Positions 24,701 to 37,500 of a stretch of DNA of 64,000 nucleotides are shown here, piece after piece. The position numbers and the translations under genes are program-made. Position 1 is the first letter of the stretch. Each line of letters begins with the position of its first letter. Below the pieces are notes generated by a model that saw nothing but the letters and a program-made list of their open reading frames with translations, did no database searches and was not told the DNA's origin. The stretch covers positions 20,784,129 through 20,848,128 of the forward strand of contig JABAKD010000002.1 in NCBI GenBank assembly GCA_012845835.1, read 5' to 3'. This DNA is from Undaria pinnatifida. Taxonomy: Eukaryota > Sar > Phaeophyceae > Laminariales > Alariaceae.

Positions 24701-25426
24701 CTGTTTTGTAGTTTGTGACCACAGCAGCAGTAGTATAGTAGTCCATGTAGGAGGAGGCATCGGCACGAACACTGGTTGTCCTGGATGTGTATCAGATGGG
24801 CGGAAACATCAGTTTAATATGAAGAACACACACGCTGTATCGAACGCGTTTCCCCCTCCATTCCCTGGCATCCCCTTATTTGTTACGCCGATAATGAATG
24901 GGAAAAAAAAACGGCGTATCGATTATAGACTCATGATATCGAAATCGATTTGATTTTTTTATTTATCGGTCGACCGAGACCGTGAACTCGTCTGGAGTCA
25001 ACGTTATTGTGCCTTACCCCTGGCGCGGTTGGTGCGGAACACTACCAACCAACCGCAGTAGTTCCTTTAAAGGGGCATGTCCTCGAAAATGTCACTTCCA
25101 GAGAGGTGTTCCCAAAGCGTGGTTTGCTGTAGCTCGCTCGCACGGTAGGGAAACCGTCTCGAATTTCGATTCTCGGGTTTTGCGGTCCAGGCCACACTGC
25201 GACGCGAACACCCACTCCACTGGGCACCTTTCATCACGTTACTTGTCCTCACGAAGTTTCAGCTCATTTTGCATCACCTGTGTCTAGTTGTGTGCATCAT
25301 TCGGCAGCGCCTGGACTACTATCCCAGGTTCTCTGTGCACGGAGATGTTAAAATGCATCTATTAATAGGTTACCTACAGTAAGCTAGAAGAAGCGCAGCA
25401 AAGCTGTTTTTCTCGTCGTCGGGCTA

Positions 25427-25625
25427 CCTACTACTACTACTACTACTATTAATACTACTGCTACTACTACTACTACTGCTGCTACTACTACTACTGCTAC
25501 AACTACTACTACTGCTACTACTACTACTGCTACTACTACTACTGCTACTACTACTGCTACTACTACTACCACTACTATTAGTGTACTACAGCAGTACTGC
25601 TACTAGCACTACTACTACCACTAGG
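25427..25625. repeat. (CTA/CTG)n trinucleotide array
   Basis: Mostly CTACTACTGCTAC repeats for about 200 bp, with no coding significance. Confidence 0.95.
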
Positions 25626-25972
25626 GGGGGGGATTGGAGGCCTATTGTGACCCAAAAAAGCAGCAGGCTATTCGGATAGACCAGCTAAAAAAGATTGAAA
25701 ATTCTAAAAAAGTAAAACTATCGCCATACCCCTAACTACTTGGTTTTAGTGTAGGTGCACAAAGAACTTGTATGTGATATATCTCGGAGGCGATGATTTC
25801 GATCTTGACGCCATACAGACACCTCACGCAGGCAAATGCCGTTCGGATGACTTGCTTTTTGTAGCACAGGAGTACAATTCACGTTGTTATATACAGAAAG
25901 GTGCGGAGAAACATGTTTCTCCTATTGATTCTGCCTCTTGCTCTTATGGCGTGCTTGAGTAGTGCAGAGACA

Positions 25973-26136
25973 CATAGTCATACTCTGCATTGGGATGTGC
26001 AGCATACATAGTCATACTCTGCATTGGGATGTGCAGCATACAGCAAAACAAACCCCGCTCGAATCGACGTACATAGTCATACTCTGCATTGGGATGTGCA
26101 GCATACAGCAAAACAAACCCCGCTCGAATCGACGTA
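25973..26136. repeat. 65-bp tandem repeat, 2.5 copies
   Basis: A 34-bp part unit (CATAGTCATACTCTGCATTG, GGATGTGCAGCATA) is followed by two identical 65-bp units that add AGCAAAACAAACCCCGCTCG and AATCGACGTA. Identity between units is essentially complete. Confidence 0.95.
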
Positions 26137-27319
26137 CCAGGTAGTATCCGTAGAGAACGATCTGGCGGAAAAAATCGTCCCTTCAGTCACTTTTCGGGGG
26201 ACCACGATCATCGACTTCGTGTTGGGCAATTCGAAAAAAGCAGAAGGAACCTCGACCAAGGGCAAACGAAAAAAAATGTCCAAGTGAACCGGGAGTGGTT
26301 GACAATGACTCGTATCATACGAGTAAGAGTGCGCGAGTACAGACAAATACACTTCTACAAGCTTGGAGTCTCACCCCAGGCGCGTGCTGAGAAGAAGCCT
26401 TGGCCAAGACTCAAGCCCAGCGGCACGTACAGCAACAACGTACACGTGGGCTAGAGGTGGGGCGCGCCGCCACAGAGGTATACGGGCGGCGCCGTACACC
26501 ATGCGCGGTGCAGCACGGCCCAGGAGCTTGCACAGCAGCAGCAGCAGCAGCAGCAGCAGCCAAGAAAACAAGGGATCAACCCCTACTGCTTGATCCCTTC
26601 GTATCACATATGGGGCAGCACTGTCGTGCTGCCGGCCGCCGAGCCCAAGGGGCCGCTCACGCTCGTGCGTCCATGTGTACGCTGCTGCTCTGCGCTCTGG
26701 GCTTGGGGCTGTACAGCAGTACGCTTCGTACGAGAGGCAAAGGCACCCCGGTGGGCTGACTTTTTTTTAGCGAAAGGGTGATGGCGGCCTGTGGCAGCAG
26801 TGCTTTTTTTATGAATGCTACGCTCCGAACAGATTTTTGCCGTGACGTGGTTTCGTTTTCCCCATCGCTGATTGGTTGATTTCCTAAAGAGATGTTTCGT
26901 AGAGAACGACCATGGGACATTTTTTTTCAAATTTTACGTCTCAAAATGTTGCCATTCCCGGGCCTAACTGCCGTGGTTGCTGCTGCTTTTACTTTTTGTG
27001 TCCGTCATATTCCTATTGACGCACATACGACCCGGTTATTCTGCTGCTCTATTAATGTAGTTTGCTTGCTACCGAATTTACTGCACCAATACGGAGGATA
27101 ACCCCGTCCACCCCTTCTCTCTGCGGCCGTCCCGTCAACCCTCTGCTACCACCCGTGTTGCAGTTGTTGGCCGTTCTGTGGGTAGCGGTAACGATCGTCT
27201 TCATCCCGAAGGAGCTCGCGGGTATTAAGCAGAGCTTCTCCAATCAGCACACTGGAGACGACGCGGGGGCAACATCGCCGACAGGGGTAAATGCCCAGGG
27301 TGGTCTATGGGAGAATGAG

Positions 27320-27540
27320 TCGTTCTACGGTAGCCCCCCTAACTTTTGCTCAACGAAATCGCCGGTTTTTGAAACCAGCACACACACGGCCGTATCTCCT
27401 GAAATACGATGCCTCAAGCATGAATATGTTTGAGGATGTTTTTGTCATAGCACCCTTCCTCGTATCTACAAGCCATGAAATGTTCATTAGAGAAGATCGC
27501 AGGTTTTGGGGGGGGGCTATCGTAGAGTCAGTCGAATGCA
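27320..27540. mobile_element. MITE, CTACGGTAGCCCCCC family, copy 1
   Basis: It begins CTACGGTAGCCCCCC and ends GGGGGGGCTATCGTAG. The interior shares AATCGCCGGTTTT, GTATCTCCTGAAATAC and AGCCATGAAA with the copy at 34533. No coding is seen. Confidence 0.7.
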
Positions 27541-27769
27541 ATGCTTGAAACGTTGGTGTTTTCCCCAGCAAATTGAAAATTGAAACGGCCGTACGACCGA
27601 TGTGGTAGCTCCACAGCAGCAGCTGCTATTGGATACCTGGTATGTAGTTGTGCGCTGCACTTGATTGTGCATGTGGGCTGCCTCGGCGTTGGCGCGCCTT
27701 CGCCGAAGGTGCGGTCATTCCAAGGAATTATTAGACGCTATCGTGCGTGTGTAAGAACGTGCGCAGAAA

Positions 27770-27995
27770 GTTCTGAAGTCCGCCTTGCAAGCGGTTCTTA
27801 GTAGGAGGCAACTCACCCTTAATGAGACTCGCCAAAATGGCCCACGGCGCTGTGCGCTTGGTGCACGCAGTGTCTGCCTGGTCGATGAAAACCCGACGTG
27901 CTTCGTCCCGCCGGTGTAGGGATGCGAGGGGCTATCGTCCTACGGGCTAATGCCCTGCATGATACAATGAGCACCCCCCCCAACACGCACACCCT
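27770..27995 (+). mobile_element. SINE-like element with C-rich tail, long copy
   Basis: It starts AGTCCGCCTTGCAAGCGGTT, shares the ACTCGCC, GCGCTTGGTGCA and GAAAACCCGACG blocks with the other copies, and ends ATGAGCAC followed by Cs. It lies in sense orientation some 575 bp before the GT60 exon at 28572. Confidence 0.7.
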
Positions 27996-28571
27996 CGCGC
28001 TCACATGTAAGGTGTGGTGCGATGGTAATCGTTGTTTTCGAGTTCCGTGTTGAGAGGGGGCTGGCGCCCTCTTTTTTTTTTTATGTTCCTTCGCTTCTGT
28101 ATGATATGAGCACGTTGATGAATTGCCGCCCCCCCCGCTCGGAAACAATACAATGTTGCGGTGAAGGGGAGAGTCCCATCGGAGAGGCTGTTACCCCCGC
28201 CCTCCCCGCCATTCGGATATAACCAGAAGGATGCAACCGTCGGGGAACGTACAGCAAGCAGTAAATCGCGCAGACTCTCAGACTTGACGACCAGCATGCT
28301 GTCGATGGTCGAGACAATTTTTTCCAAAAGCACACCAGGAACTCGTCGCGCCCCCCCCCCCCCCATCGTTTCTCCCCCCATCCCTCACCCCCCCCCCCGC
28401 CGTCTTCCCCCCCCCTCCCTCCTCGCTCCCCCGTTCCCTCCCCTCGCCCCGGAACGTTTCGCTCGTTTCCCCTCGTCCTCCCTTCGTTGCGACGCGATGC
28501 TGGTTGTCCAACTCGTCTCGCCTCGCGAAACGCGACCGGCCGTTGCCGTCCGTCGCTGGCGGGGTAATCAG

Positions 28572-31500
28572 GTGCCGTCGGTGCCGTCGTCACCGGTGAG
28601 AGTGGCACCGCCGAAACGCGTCAGACCGGACAGCAATCGGCCGAGGGGGGAGATCAGCATGGAGGAAATAACATCCAACATGAGGTCGTTTCTCAGCCAG
28701 CTGAACTCCGTATACAAAGATATTCAAGGCCCGGTGAGTCTTGCAAGATGGCACACGATATGTTGTGTTGCTGCTGCTTTTGCGGCTGCTGCTGCTGCTG
28801 CTGCTGTTGTCACCGTTGTTGCCGTGAGGCATGGGAAGAACCACGTTTTGTTATCTTGAACAAAACTATCCGAAGGGTGCGCCAGCTAGCCCGAAGGGTG
28901 CGCCAGCTAGCGTTGGGCTGCGAAAGCAACTGAGGTAAATCGACACACGACGCGTATGAAAAGACGTGGAAGTGTGGTGAGCTAAAGCTTTATTTTTCCC
29001 CATCCGCCGGAGGATAAAAAAAAAAAAAAAAAAAAAAAAAACTATCAAGTTATCGGAGTTGTTCTCTTCAAGATAACAAAACTCTTGATATTTCGGCGTT
29101 TTTTCTACCGTTCATTGTAAGCGCGCAGCAGCTGGAGTCGTATGATGCTGTGCGCGTGTCGTATACCGTATGGTCGTACGTTGTTTTTCTGGCGGACGCA
29201 TTTTCTACCTGAGAAGAAGCTCGAACTGCTACGTGCGACCGATAAGCTGCGATCGTGCTTTGTTTTTTTTTTCAGACATTTTTTTTTGCCGGTCAAGTCC
29301 TTCCTGGGTTGAGAACGTCTCCCACGTTTTCGGCACAATATCGTTGGGGCTGGTTACACGCCTTTTGAAAGGTCTCAGACAAGGCTTGCTTGGTTTGACA
29401 GCCACCTGACCACCTCACCTCTTGGCGTGTTTGTTTGCCACCGACCGTGGGCCGTACGGCTTGCAGCATTAAGCACCAGACCCACGTCTGTTGTGTATAC
29501 TTGGATGTATAGGACGCGGCTATAGCTCCACGAGAAACTGCACGAATATTACGTAGATGAGTACGCGCTTAGTAAACTGCTTCATGCATGCCCATTGCGG
29601 CTTTGTGGTTGGAGGCCATCACGTGTGCCTGGCGCTCTTCGTAACGTTTCAAGAGCTCTGTACTAGTAGTGCACAGGGTGGGTTTGCGGTACAGTTTAAT
29701 CCATACATGCTGTCGTGCTGCGGCTCTGGTCCGGTGCTATGCTCGTAATTCTATTTGGTGGTGTTGCTGTAGGTAGGTGTGGAATCTATGCAGCCATCCT
29801 CAACCCCACCCCCCCCCTGTGGCACAACAGAGAGGAGGACTCACATAGTAGGAGAATAAGGAATATACAAGGAGGAAGGGGATGCGTTAGAGGAGGAGTT
29901 GAGGAAATTAGACGTATGTGACATGGAAGAGTTTGGTATTTATAGACTGAAGAGTAGCGAGAAAACGACTGCTATCCCAGGAGATAGATGGTGGCGGCAG
30001 ACGGCGAAACGGGACTGGGATAGGATAAGCAAACAGTTTCTATGTAGTACATGGAAGAAGCGTAATGAGCGCCCAAATGTTGGAGGTGTCTCTATTAGGA
30101 GTAGGAACGGTGCTCCGTCTCGAAACGGATGCGTGGTCAATGGTCAAATGACAAAGGCAAGTAACAAATGAATACCCCCCCCCCCCCTCCCCCCCTCCCG
30201 CCCTCACGTGTGTGTTGACGTTTTTTCGCTGTCCTCCACGCGTGTGCTGTCCGCCTTATGTGTACTTTTTATCCGTTCCTGCCTTCCTGCCTTCCGTACC
30301 CCCCTGGGCAAAGAGTACGGTAAGAGAAGCACTTTTAAGGCCTTTGGTTTCAGCGGCTAAGGCTACTCACGCGAATGGCTGCAATACTCTTGACTCTTTT
30401 CACGTCTTAGGCTTTTGTTCTTTTTAGTTTCGCGAATACGCGGCCATCGAATTGTTGTTACGCTGCTCGAAATGAAAATTTGGGGTGTGACACTCAAAGG
30501 CTACGATAGTACCGCAGCTTTGTCCAAATAAAATTGGGGTATACTATAGCTAGTATAATAGCATCCCCATGCCCGTGGCCTTGTCGAAGTGAAAAGTGGG
30601 GTATGCTATAGCTAGTATAACATCCATCCTACCGCGACCTCTCTCCTCCCCTTCCTTTCCTCCCCACCCCCTCCCCCGTCTCATTCATATGCAAGTCCGC
30701 CTCATAAGCGGTTCTTAGTAGGATGCAGCTCACCCTTCATGCGACTCGCCGAACACCTCACGGCGCTTCGCGCTTGGTGCAAGCAATGCCTGCCTGGTCG
30801 GTGGAAACCCGACATGCTCCGTCCCGCCACTGTAGGGATGCGAGGGTCTAATAGCTATGGTCATAGGACTACGGCTATGCATGAGTGTCGAGTACCGCCC
30901 GCCCCCCCCTCTCTCACTTCGTCCATCCCTTTCCATCTCCCTTTCTTCCCGTTTCTCTCTCTCCATGTCGCCAGGAGCCGTTGAAAATCTGGGATTTGTA
31001 CAAGCAAGCAACAGACGAATGGCTGATGCCAATGGACAGGTGAGAGCCCGACCGACTGGCCGTCTGATCACCGACCGACCGACCGACCGTCTGACACGAC
31101 CGACCGACCGACCACCTCAACGACCACCACCTGAAGCGTCGGTTTGCTTAGGAGGTGGCGAAACTGCAGTCAGTCAGTACGAGTAGACTCGAGTATGTCG
31201 GTGTCGGTGTTTTTCTTACTCATTTTTTTTTATTTTGCCCGGCAGTCGGGTTCGGGAGCCCCCAGCTCCACTTTACCGTTTTAGAAACTTCACCCGTGTT
31301 TCGGGAACAAACTGATTGGAGTTTTTTGTTTTAGGTACGGTGGGTGGCCCCTCTGGAGATATCTCAAATTTCCTCCGGACCGTGTTGTCACACTTTTAGG
31401 GACCTCCTCCCTTATAGTGGACGTAACACTCAATAAGGGACCCCATGTCCCATAGATGGAGCCACCACACAGTGTCCCGGTTGAAAAACGGCACAGGGAC

Positions 31501-34500
31501 TGCTGGAAACCTCAAGAGAGGCCAAAAATTATCAAGGGATGTCCGTGCAGAAGGGACCCTGCCGCCCCGACGCGCCGTGGTCCCTAAAAAGGGGCCACCT
31601 ACTGTGGTATCAGGGTTAACCCCCCGTCTCCCGTCCCCCGCCCCCTCACAGGTGTGATGCAACTCCCCTCTATGTTCTGCTCTTCCTCTTACGCTGTCTC
31701 ACCCCCCCCATTCCACCACTCTCACTGCTGTAGTGGTGCTCACTACTTTTTATAGTGTAACTCCCCACTGCTGATTTATCCTCTTCCCCCCCCCATTCGC
31801 CCCCCTGCCCCCCTCATCGTAGTGGCACCTTGTATCTCCCCTCCGTTTTCTTCCCCTCCCTCCCCCCTTATCCCCCCCCCCCCTTACGAGCGGTTCTTCG
31901 GAGGATGCAGTTACTCTTCATGCGACTCGCCGAACACCTCACGGCGCTCCGCGCTTGGTGCAAGCAATGCCTGTCTGGTTGATGAAAACCCGATGCGCTC
32001 CGTCCCGGCATAGTAGGGGTGCGAGGGTCTAGGATCATACGACTACAGCCAAGCATGAATATCGAGTACGCCCTCCCCCCCCCCCCCCCCCCCTCTATGT
32101 CGCCCGCCTCCTCCTTCCTATGTTTTCCGTTGTTTTCGCGGTCGCTCGCTCCGCCCCGCCCCCCTCATCAGAGTGGCGTATTACCCGGGGAAACCCCCTC
32201 TGTTTTCAACGAAAACTATCCTTTTTTCTTCCGCCATGAAATGAGTACCCCCCCCCCCCCCCCCCCGCCTCTCCTAACCTGTACCGCTCCCCCCCTCCCC
32301 CGACCTGTCCACGGCCTCGTTGTTATCTTTCCATTTTTTTCGTGGGTTTTCACTCGCGCCGCAGGGACTTTGAGGGGCAGACCCTTTTCGATGTGAAGAA
32401 AGACGACAGCGTGTTCGTTAGCGTCGCTTCATACCGGGACGAGAACTGTCCGACTACCTTAAAAGAGATGTACTCGAAGGCGGACCATCCGGAGAAGCTG
32501 TTTATCGGACTGGTGCAGCAGGTGCGAGCGAATTATGAACTGAGGGGAGCGGAGGGAAGGGGAGGATAGGGAGTGGAGTGGAGTGGGGTCGGGTGGAGTG
32601 GAAAGGGATGGAATGGAAAGGATAGGACATGAATGTGAAGGGATGGAGTGGAAAGGAAGAGAAGGGAAGGGGAGGGAGTGGAGATGATGAACGGAATGGA
32701 AAGGAACGCAATAGAATGGAACGGACTGGAACGGACCGGAACGAAAGTTTAAGCCGCACCTTGTTGGTTGATCGTGCGCGGTAGGGAGAGAGATTGAAAC
32801 AAGGGACAGGGGAAGGGGAAGGGGAACAGAGGAAAAAGGAGAGCAGAGGGGGAGGGGTGGCAGAGAGACCGAGGAGGGGGGGACGGGGCAACATATTGGA
32901 AGACGGAGAGGGGTGTGCCGTGTGGGTAGAGGGGGGGGGGTGAGGGAGAAAAGGGCTATTATTATCCTGCCTTTGTTCTCGTTTAAAGTTCTGTTTTATT
33001 TATTTATGGTTCAGCTGCTTGAGTTCAGAATACTTTGCTGAAATCGCTTTACTTGTAGCGAACAGCTGTCCTTTACTTGTAGCTAAGTTTTGTTTTTCAC
33101 TCGCCTTTTCTTGTGTCCTGCTTTTGCACGTTTTTTGTTTGTTGCGTCCCGTCCCGCCCAATTTTTGCTGCCCATTTTTTTGCCACACTGTTTGTTTTGG
33201 TCGCTCGCCTGTACGTGTCTCTTTAGAACTGCGAGTCTAACTGTAGGACGGGGGTGCTCGAGGGCGGCGTGGTGGAGGACACTGAACCCGATATTAATTG
33301 CTACGAAGGTGAGGCAGGGGGCAATGTCGTCTGGGTCTGTGTTAGCGGTGGTTGGGTTGCCTTGGCTTCCCGGCCCTTGCCTTGCCTTGCCTTGCCTTGT
33401 CTTGCCTTGTCTTGCCTTGCCTTGTTGGCCTTGTCTTGCCTTGCCTTGCCCTGCCTTGCCCTGCCTTGCCTTGCCTTGCCTTGCCTTGCCTTGCCTTGCC
33501 TTGCCTTGCCTTGCCTTGCCTTGCCTTGCCTTGCCTTGCCTTGCCTTGCCTTGCCTTGCCTTGCCTTGTCTTGTCTTGTCTTGTCTTGTCTTGTCTTGTC
33601 TTGTCTTGTCGTGTCTTGTCTTGCCTTGTCTTGCCTTGTTCTGCTTTCCTTAGTGTGGCTTTCGTTTAGCTTTAGCTTTGCTTTGCTTTGCTTCAGCATA
33701 GCTTTAGCTTAGGTTTAGCTTGACTTTCGCTTAGCCTAGCACAGCTTTAGCTAGCTTAGATTTAGCTGAGCTTAATTTTAGCGTAAAGTTAGCTTTTACT
33801 TCAGCTGGCCTTAAAGTTAGCTCAAAGATAGCTTAGCTTTAGCTTACAGCTAGCTTAGCTTGAGAGTATGTCAACGGCTTAGCTTAGTGTCATCCATGTC
33901 TGTGTGCGTTTTTTTGGCGTTGTTTTTCCTGGCCTTGCCTTGCCTTGACCCCCCCCTTCCCCATCCTTTTGCCCGTTGTGGAGTCCAGTGTTTTGCGGCA
34001 CGGAGCTTGGGTCGGAGTACTGCCAGTCGGGAAATGTGCGAAATTTCTTGGTCGACGAAGCGGACGCTCTGGGCCCCGCTGTAGCCCGGTGAGAGTGGAA
34101 CGTTTTTATTGCCGGTGATGGGCGGAAAAGAAAAGGGGGAGTTATGATATGTTGGCGTTACGCCCTATTGCTTCAGTGCTACTGCAAAAACTGGTCCACA
34201 CTAATTCCAAGTATTTTTGTCCCCTACAACGTGAGTGTGGTTCTGGAAGTGTTGGTAAAGGTTAGTTGACTCCCACGTCGGTGAGTGTTGTAGTGTTTTT
34301 GTCGTACAGTAATGATTCAGGGCTTCTCACGGCTCAGACCCGTTCTCGCGGGTCGGATGGGGTCAGGGTGATCCGGCCCGACCCGTGATAATTGAGAAGC
34401 TCCTGACCCGACTCGACCCGTCCCGTGAGATTTCCAACATTTTCTGACCCGACCCAATTCGACTCATGGGTTTTCAGAATGCTCCTGATCCGACCCGCGG

Positions 34501-37500
34501 GCCGGGTCATGACCCGTGAAAAAATCCTTGGTAAGAGTCTTACTACGGTAGCCCCCCCAACTAACGACATCGCCGGTTTTGAAACCAGCTCCCGGTCGTA
34601 TCTCCTGAAATACCGTGTCTCCCTTGAAACCCCGACGTGATCGTTCGATTGACCTTTGCACACAACAAAGTATATGGAGGCCTTTTGTTAATTGTGTCCT
34701 TCCTGGTGTTGAGCAGCCATGAAACGTTCGTGAAAGAAAATCGCTGGTATTGAGGGGGGGGGGGGGTATCGTACAATCAGTCGTTATAGTGTGGAGTGGA
34801 TGTTAAGGGTTGGGTGGCGTCGCGTCGGTGGCTGTTGCTGTGCCTATGCCTTCCTTTTGTGATGTTGTCGAACCGATGTGTGCTGCTGCTTGGGGGTGTT
34901 GAGTGGCGCCCGGGACAGCCCCAAAAAGAAAGCGCTCGCGCTTTGGAGGGCTTGTCACGAGACTGTCGGGACTGTCAGGGACTGTCGGGATTGTTGGGGT
35001 TATTTTGGCGGGACTGTTGGGATTTTTGGGGTTGCCGGGATTGTGGGGGCTGTTTCGTCGGGACTGTCAGGGACTGTTGGGATTTTTGGGACTGTCAGGG
35101 ACTGTCGGGATTGTTGGGGTTATCCCGGCGGGATTATGGGGGCCTTTTTGTCGGGACTGTTGGGATTGTCGGGGCTCTCGGGACTGTTGGGGTTGTCGGG
35201 ACTGCCGGAACGGTTGGAAAGTGTCGGGACTGTTGGAAATTGTCGGGGCTGCCAGGCCTGTTGGAAGTGTCGAGACTGGCCGGACTATCTGCGCTATCGA
35301 GTCTGTCGGGCCTGTCAGGCCTGTGGGAGATGTCAAGACCGTTAGGAACGTCGGAGAATCGTTGATGTCGGCCTGGTGGAGACTAATTGCCGTGGCGAAA
35401 AACGCTGTACGGTTCCACATTTTTAGGTTCGCTCGCTTGGGTTTGTTACCGTAGACTGGGATGCCGCGCCTGCATCGTTTTTTTTTTTTTTCGTTTCTCT
35501 CCCTCACATTTGTTTAAGAGCGTCTTATTTGCATTTTTCTGTTTAGTTCCCGTTTTTTTTTCATTCTCCGGTTTGTTTTCTCGGGTTTTTTTTGCCACGT
35601 TTTTTTTGCCACGTTAACCCTGTCTAAGGTCGCTTTTTTTTTTTTTGCTCTCTCTCCCGCAAGGTATTTCGCGTCTAAGTTGTGGCAGGGCGAGACCTTC
35701 TTCATGCAGATTGACGCGCACAGCTTGTTTGAGACTAGCTGGGACACGATGCTGATCGACGACATCCTCAAGTGAGACGAGCCGCGCTGTGAGGGGGTGC
35801 GGGGGAGGAGGAGGCGGGGAAGGGGGGGAAGGGGGGCGGGGGGGAGGAAGGGAGATAAAGGGACTAGGGGGCGAGGGGAGAAGAGGGGGGTGGGTGGGAG
35901 GCAGAGGGCGGGGTGGAGGGGGCAGGCAGACGAGGGCTTGGGGGGGGGGCGGGGGGGGGGGGGGGGGGGCGTACTCATTTGTTGCTTGCCTTAGTCATTT
36001 CACCATTGACCACGCATCCCTTTCGAGACGGAGCTGGGGGGGGGGGGGGGGGGGGGGGGTAGGAAAAGGAAGAGTTGGCCTACGTTTTCGCGTTGCCGTC
36101 GGCGTGGAGTACAGCGGATCTGCAATAGATGCCGACGGCGGCGGGACAGGGGGGGGGGAAGGGGGGGATCAATAAGTATGCTTCGAGGACGGTGTTAGAT
36201 GGCGATCCCTTTCGGCATGCGAAAGCGCTTTCTTGGTTTAGTCTGAAGTTCGGTTTGACTCGGTCTTGTTTGACGTTAATCTCTTGATTTGACCTTGGTT
36301 CGCCCCCCCCCCGCTAAACTCCCAATCCCCCCCCCCTACCCCCCCCCCCCCCCCGAACTCTTCCTTCACCCCCTCCTACCGCCCCCCTCCACATCCCCTC
36401 GTCTCCCGAACGCCCCGTTTCGCGCTCTCAGCACTCCTTCGTACCCGCGCTCAGTGCTGTCGCACTACCCGCCGGATACGAAGGTCGTCTACCAGCATCA
36501 GCCAGGGTACCGAATATGCGGGGCGGAGTTCGCCCAAAGTCCGGTGGAATATGATATCATTCGTCTCGGGCCTGGCATCGCGTACGATAAGGGGGTGCCA
36601 AGTAAACCTTGGTGCGTTTTGCTTTGCGTTATGCATTTTTTTTTGCGTTATGCGACTTTTTTGCGTTTTTCATTCCAATTTGCGCTTTGCTTGCTGCGGC
36701 GCTCTCGGAGAAAATTAAGCGCCCGATCTTGTGGGTAACCCGCCCTCCCCTCCCCCCCCCGTCCCCTGCCCGCTCCCTCACCTCGCTCCCCCCCCCCCCC
36801 CTCCTCAACCCGTCCCCCCCCCCCCCCCCCCCCCCCCTCGCTCACCTCAGTTACGCTCCGTTCGTGGGCGCGGGTTTCTTCTTCGCCCACGCTAGCTTTC
36901 TAGCGGACGTTCCCTTCGACCCGTACGTGCCGTGGGTATTCATGGGGGAGGAGATCCTGCTCAGCCTGAGGTTCTGGACATGGGGCTACGACATTTTCTC
37001 GCCTACGAAGAACGTGCTGTCGCACTTCTACGTGAGGAGACACACGCCCAAGTTCTGGGAAACAGTCAGCAGGTGTGCTATTACAGCTATTGTACCTATG
37101 AGGCGCGCTTACGATACGATAGGGTGATGCGGCACTTTTTTTTTTTCTGAACGTTATTTTGTTCACTGACGGGGCTTATCCTTACTACTAACGGAACCAG
37201 TATCGTCGGAATGCAGTAGGAGTTTTGTACAATTGTTTGTGTTGTATACCAAGGCCATGACAACCACAGCTAGAAAAAAACACGGAAAAGGAAAAGCCCA
37301 CCCCACCCCACTCTACCCCACCCCACCCCACCCCACCCCACCCCACCCCACCCCACCCCACCCCACCCCACCCCACCCCACCCCACCCCACCCCACCCCA
37401 CCCCCACCCCACCCCACCCCACCCCACTCCACCCCACTCCACCCCACCCCACCCCGCCTCATCCCACCCCACCTCACCCCGCCCCACCCGCGCTCCCCGC

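Larger units (their letters stand above)
19045..28571. other. Repeat-dominated stretch without a firm gene
   Basis: This is either one large intron or intergenic DNA. It holds a MITE, duplicated CTG-rich DNA, a diverged duplication with a conserved ORF, a dead LINE, triplet and 65-bp tandem arrays, a second MITE family and a SINE-like copy. The sequence at 23098-23145 repeats that at 12628-12675 (AAGTCCGTGGTCACAGGACA). Confidence 0.5.

Noticed and set aside
33090-33712. ORFs of 100-187 codons in five frames
   Set aside because: Products of the (CCTTG)n array within a GT60 intron.
34796-35454. Overlapping plus-strand ORFs of 155-189 codons
   Set aside because: All read the GGGACTGTT minisatellite; no domain, and they lie inside a supported intron.
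35789-36175. Gly-rich plus-strand ORF with G homopolymers
   Set aside because: Lies in the GT60 intron after a phase-consistent donor at 35772 and contains a LINE tail.
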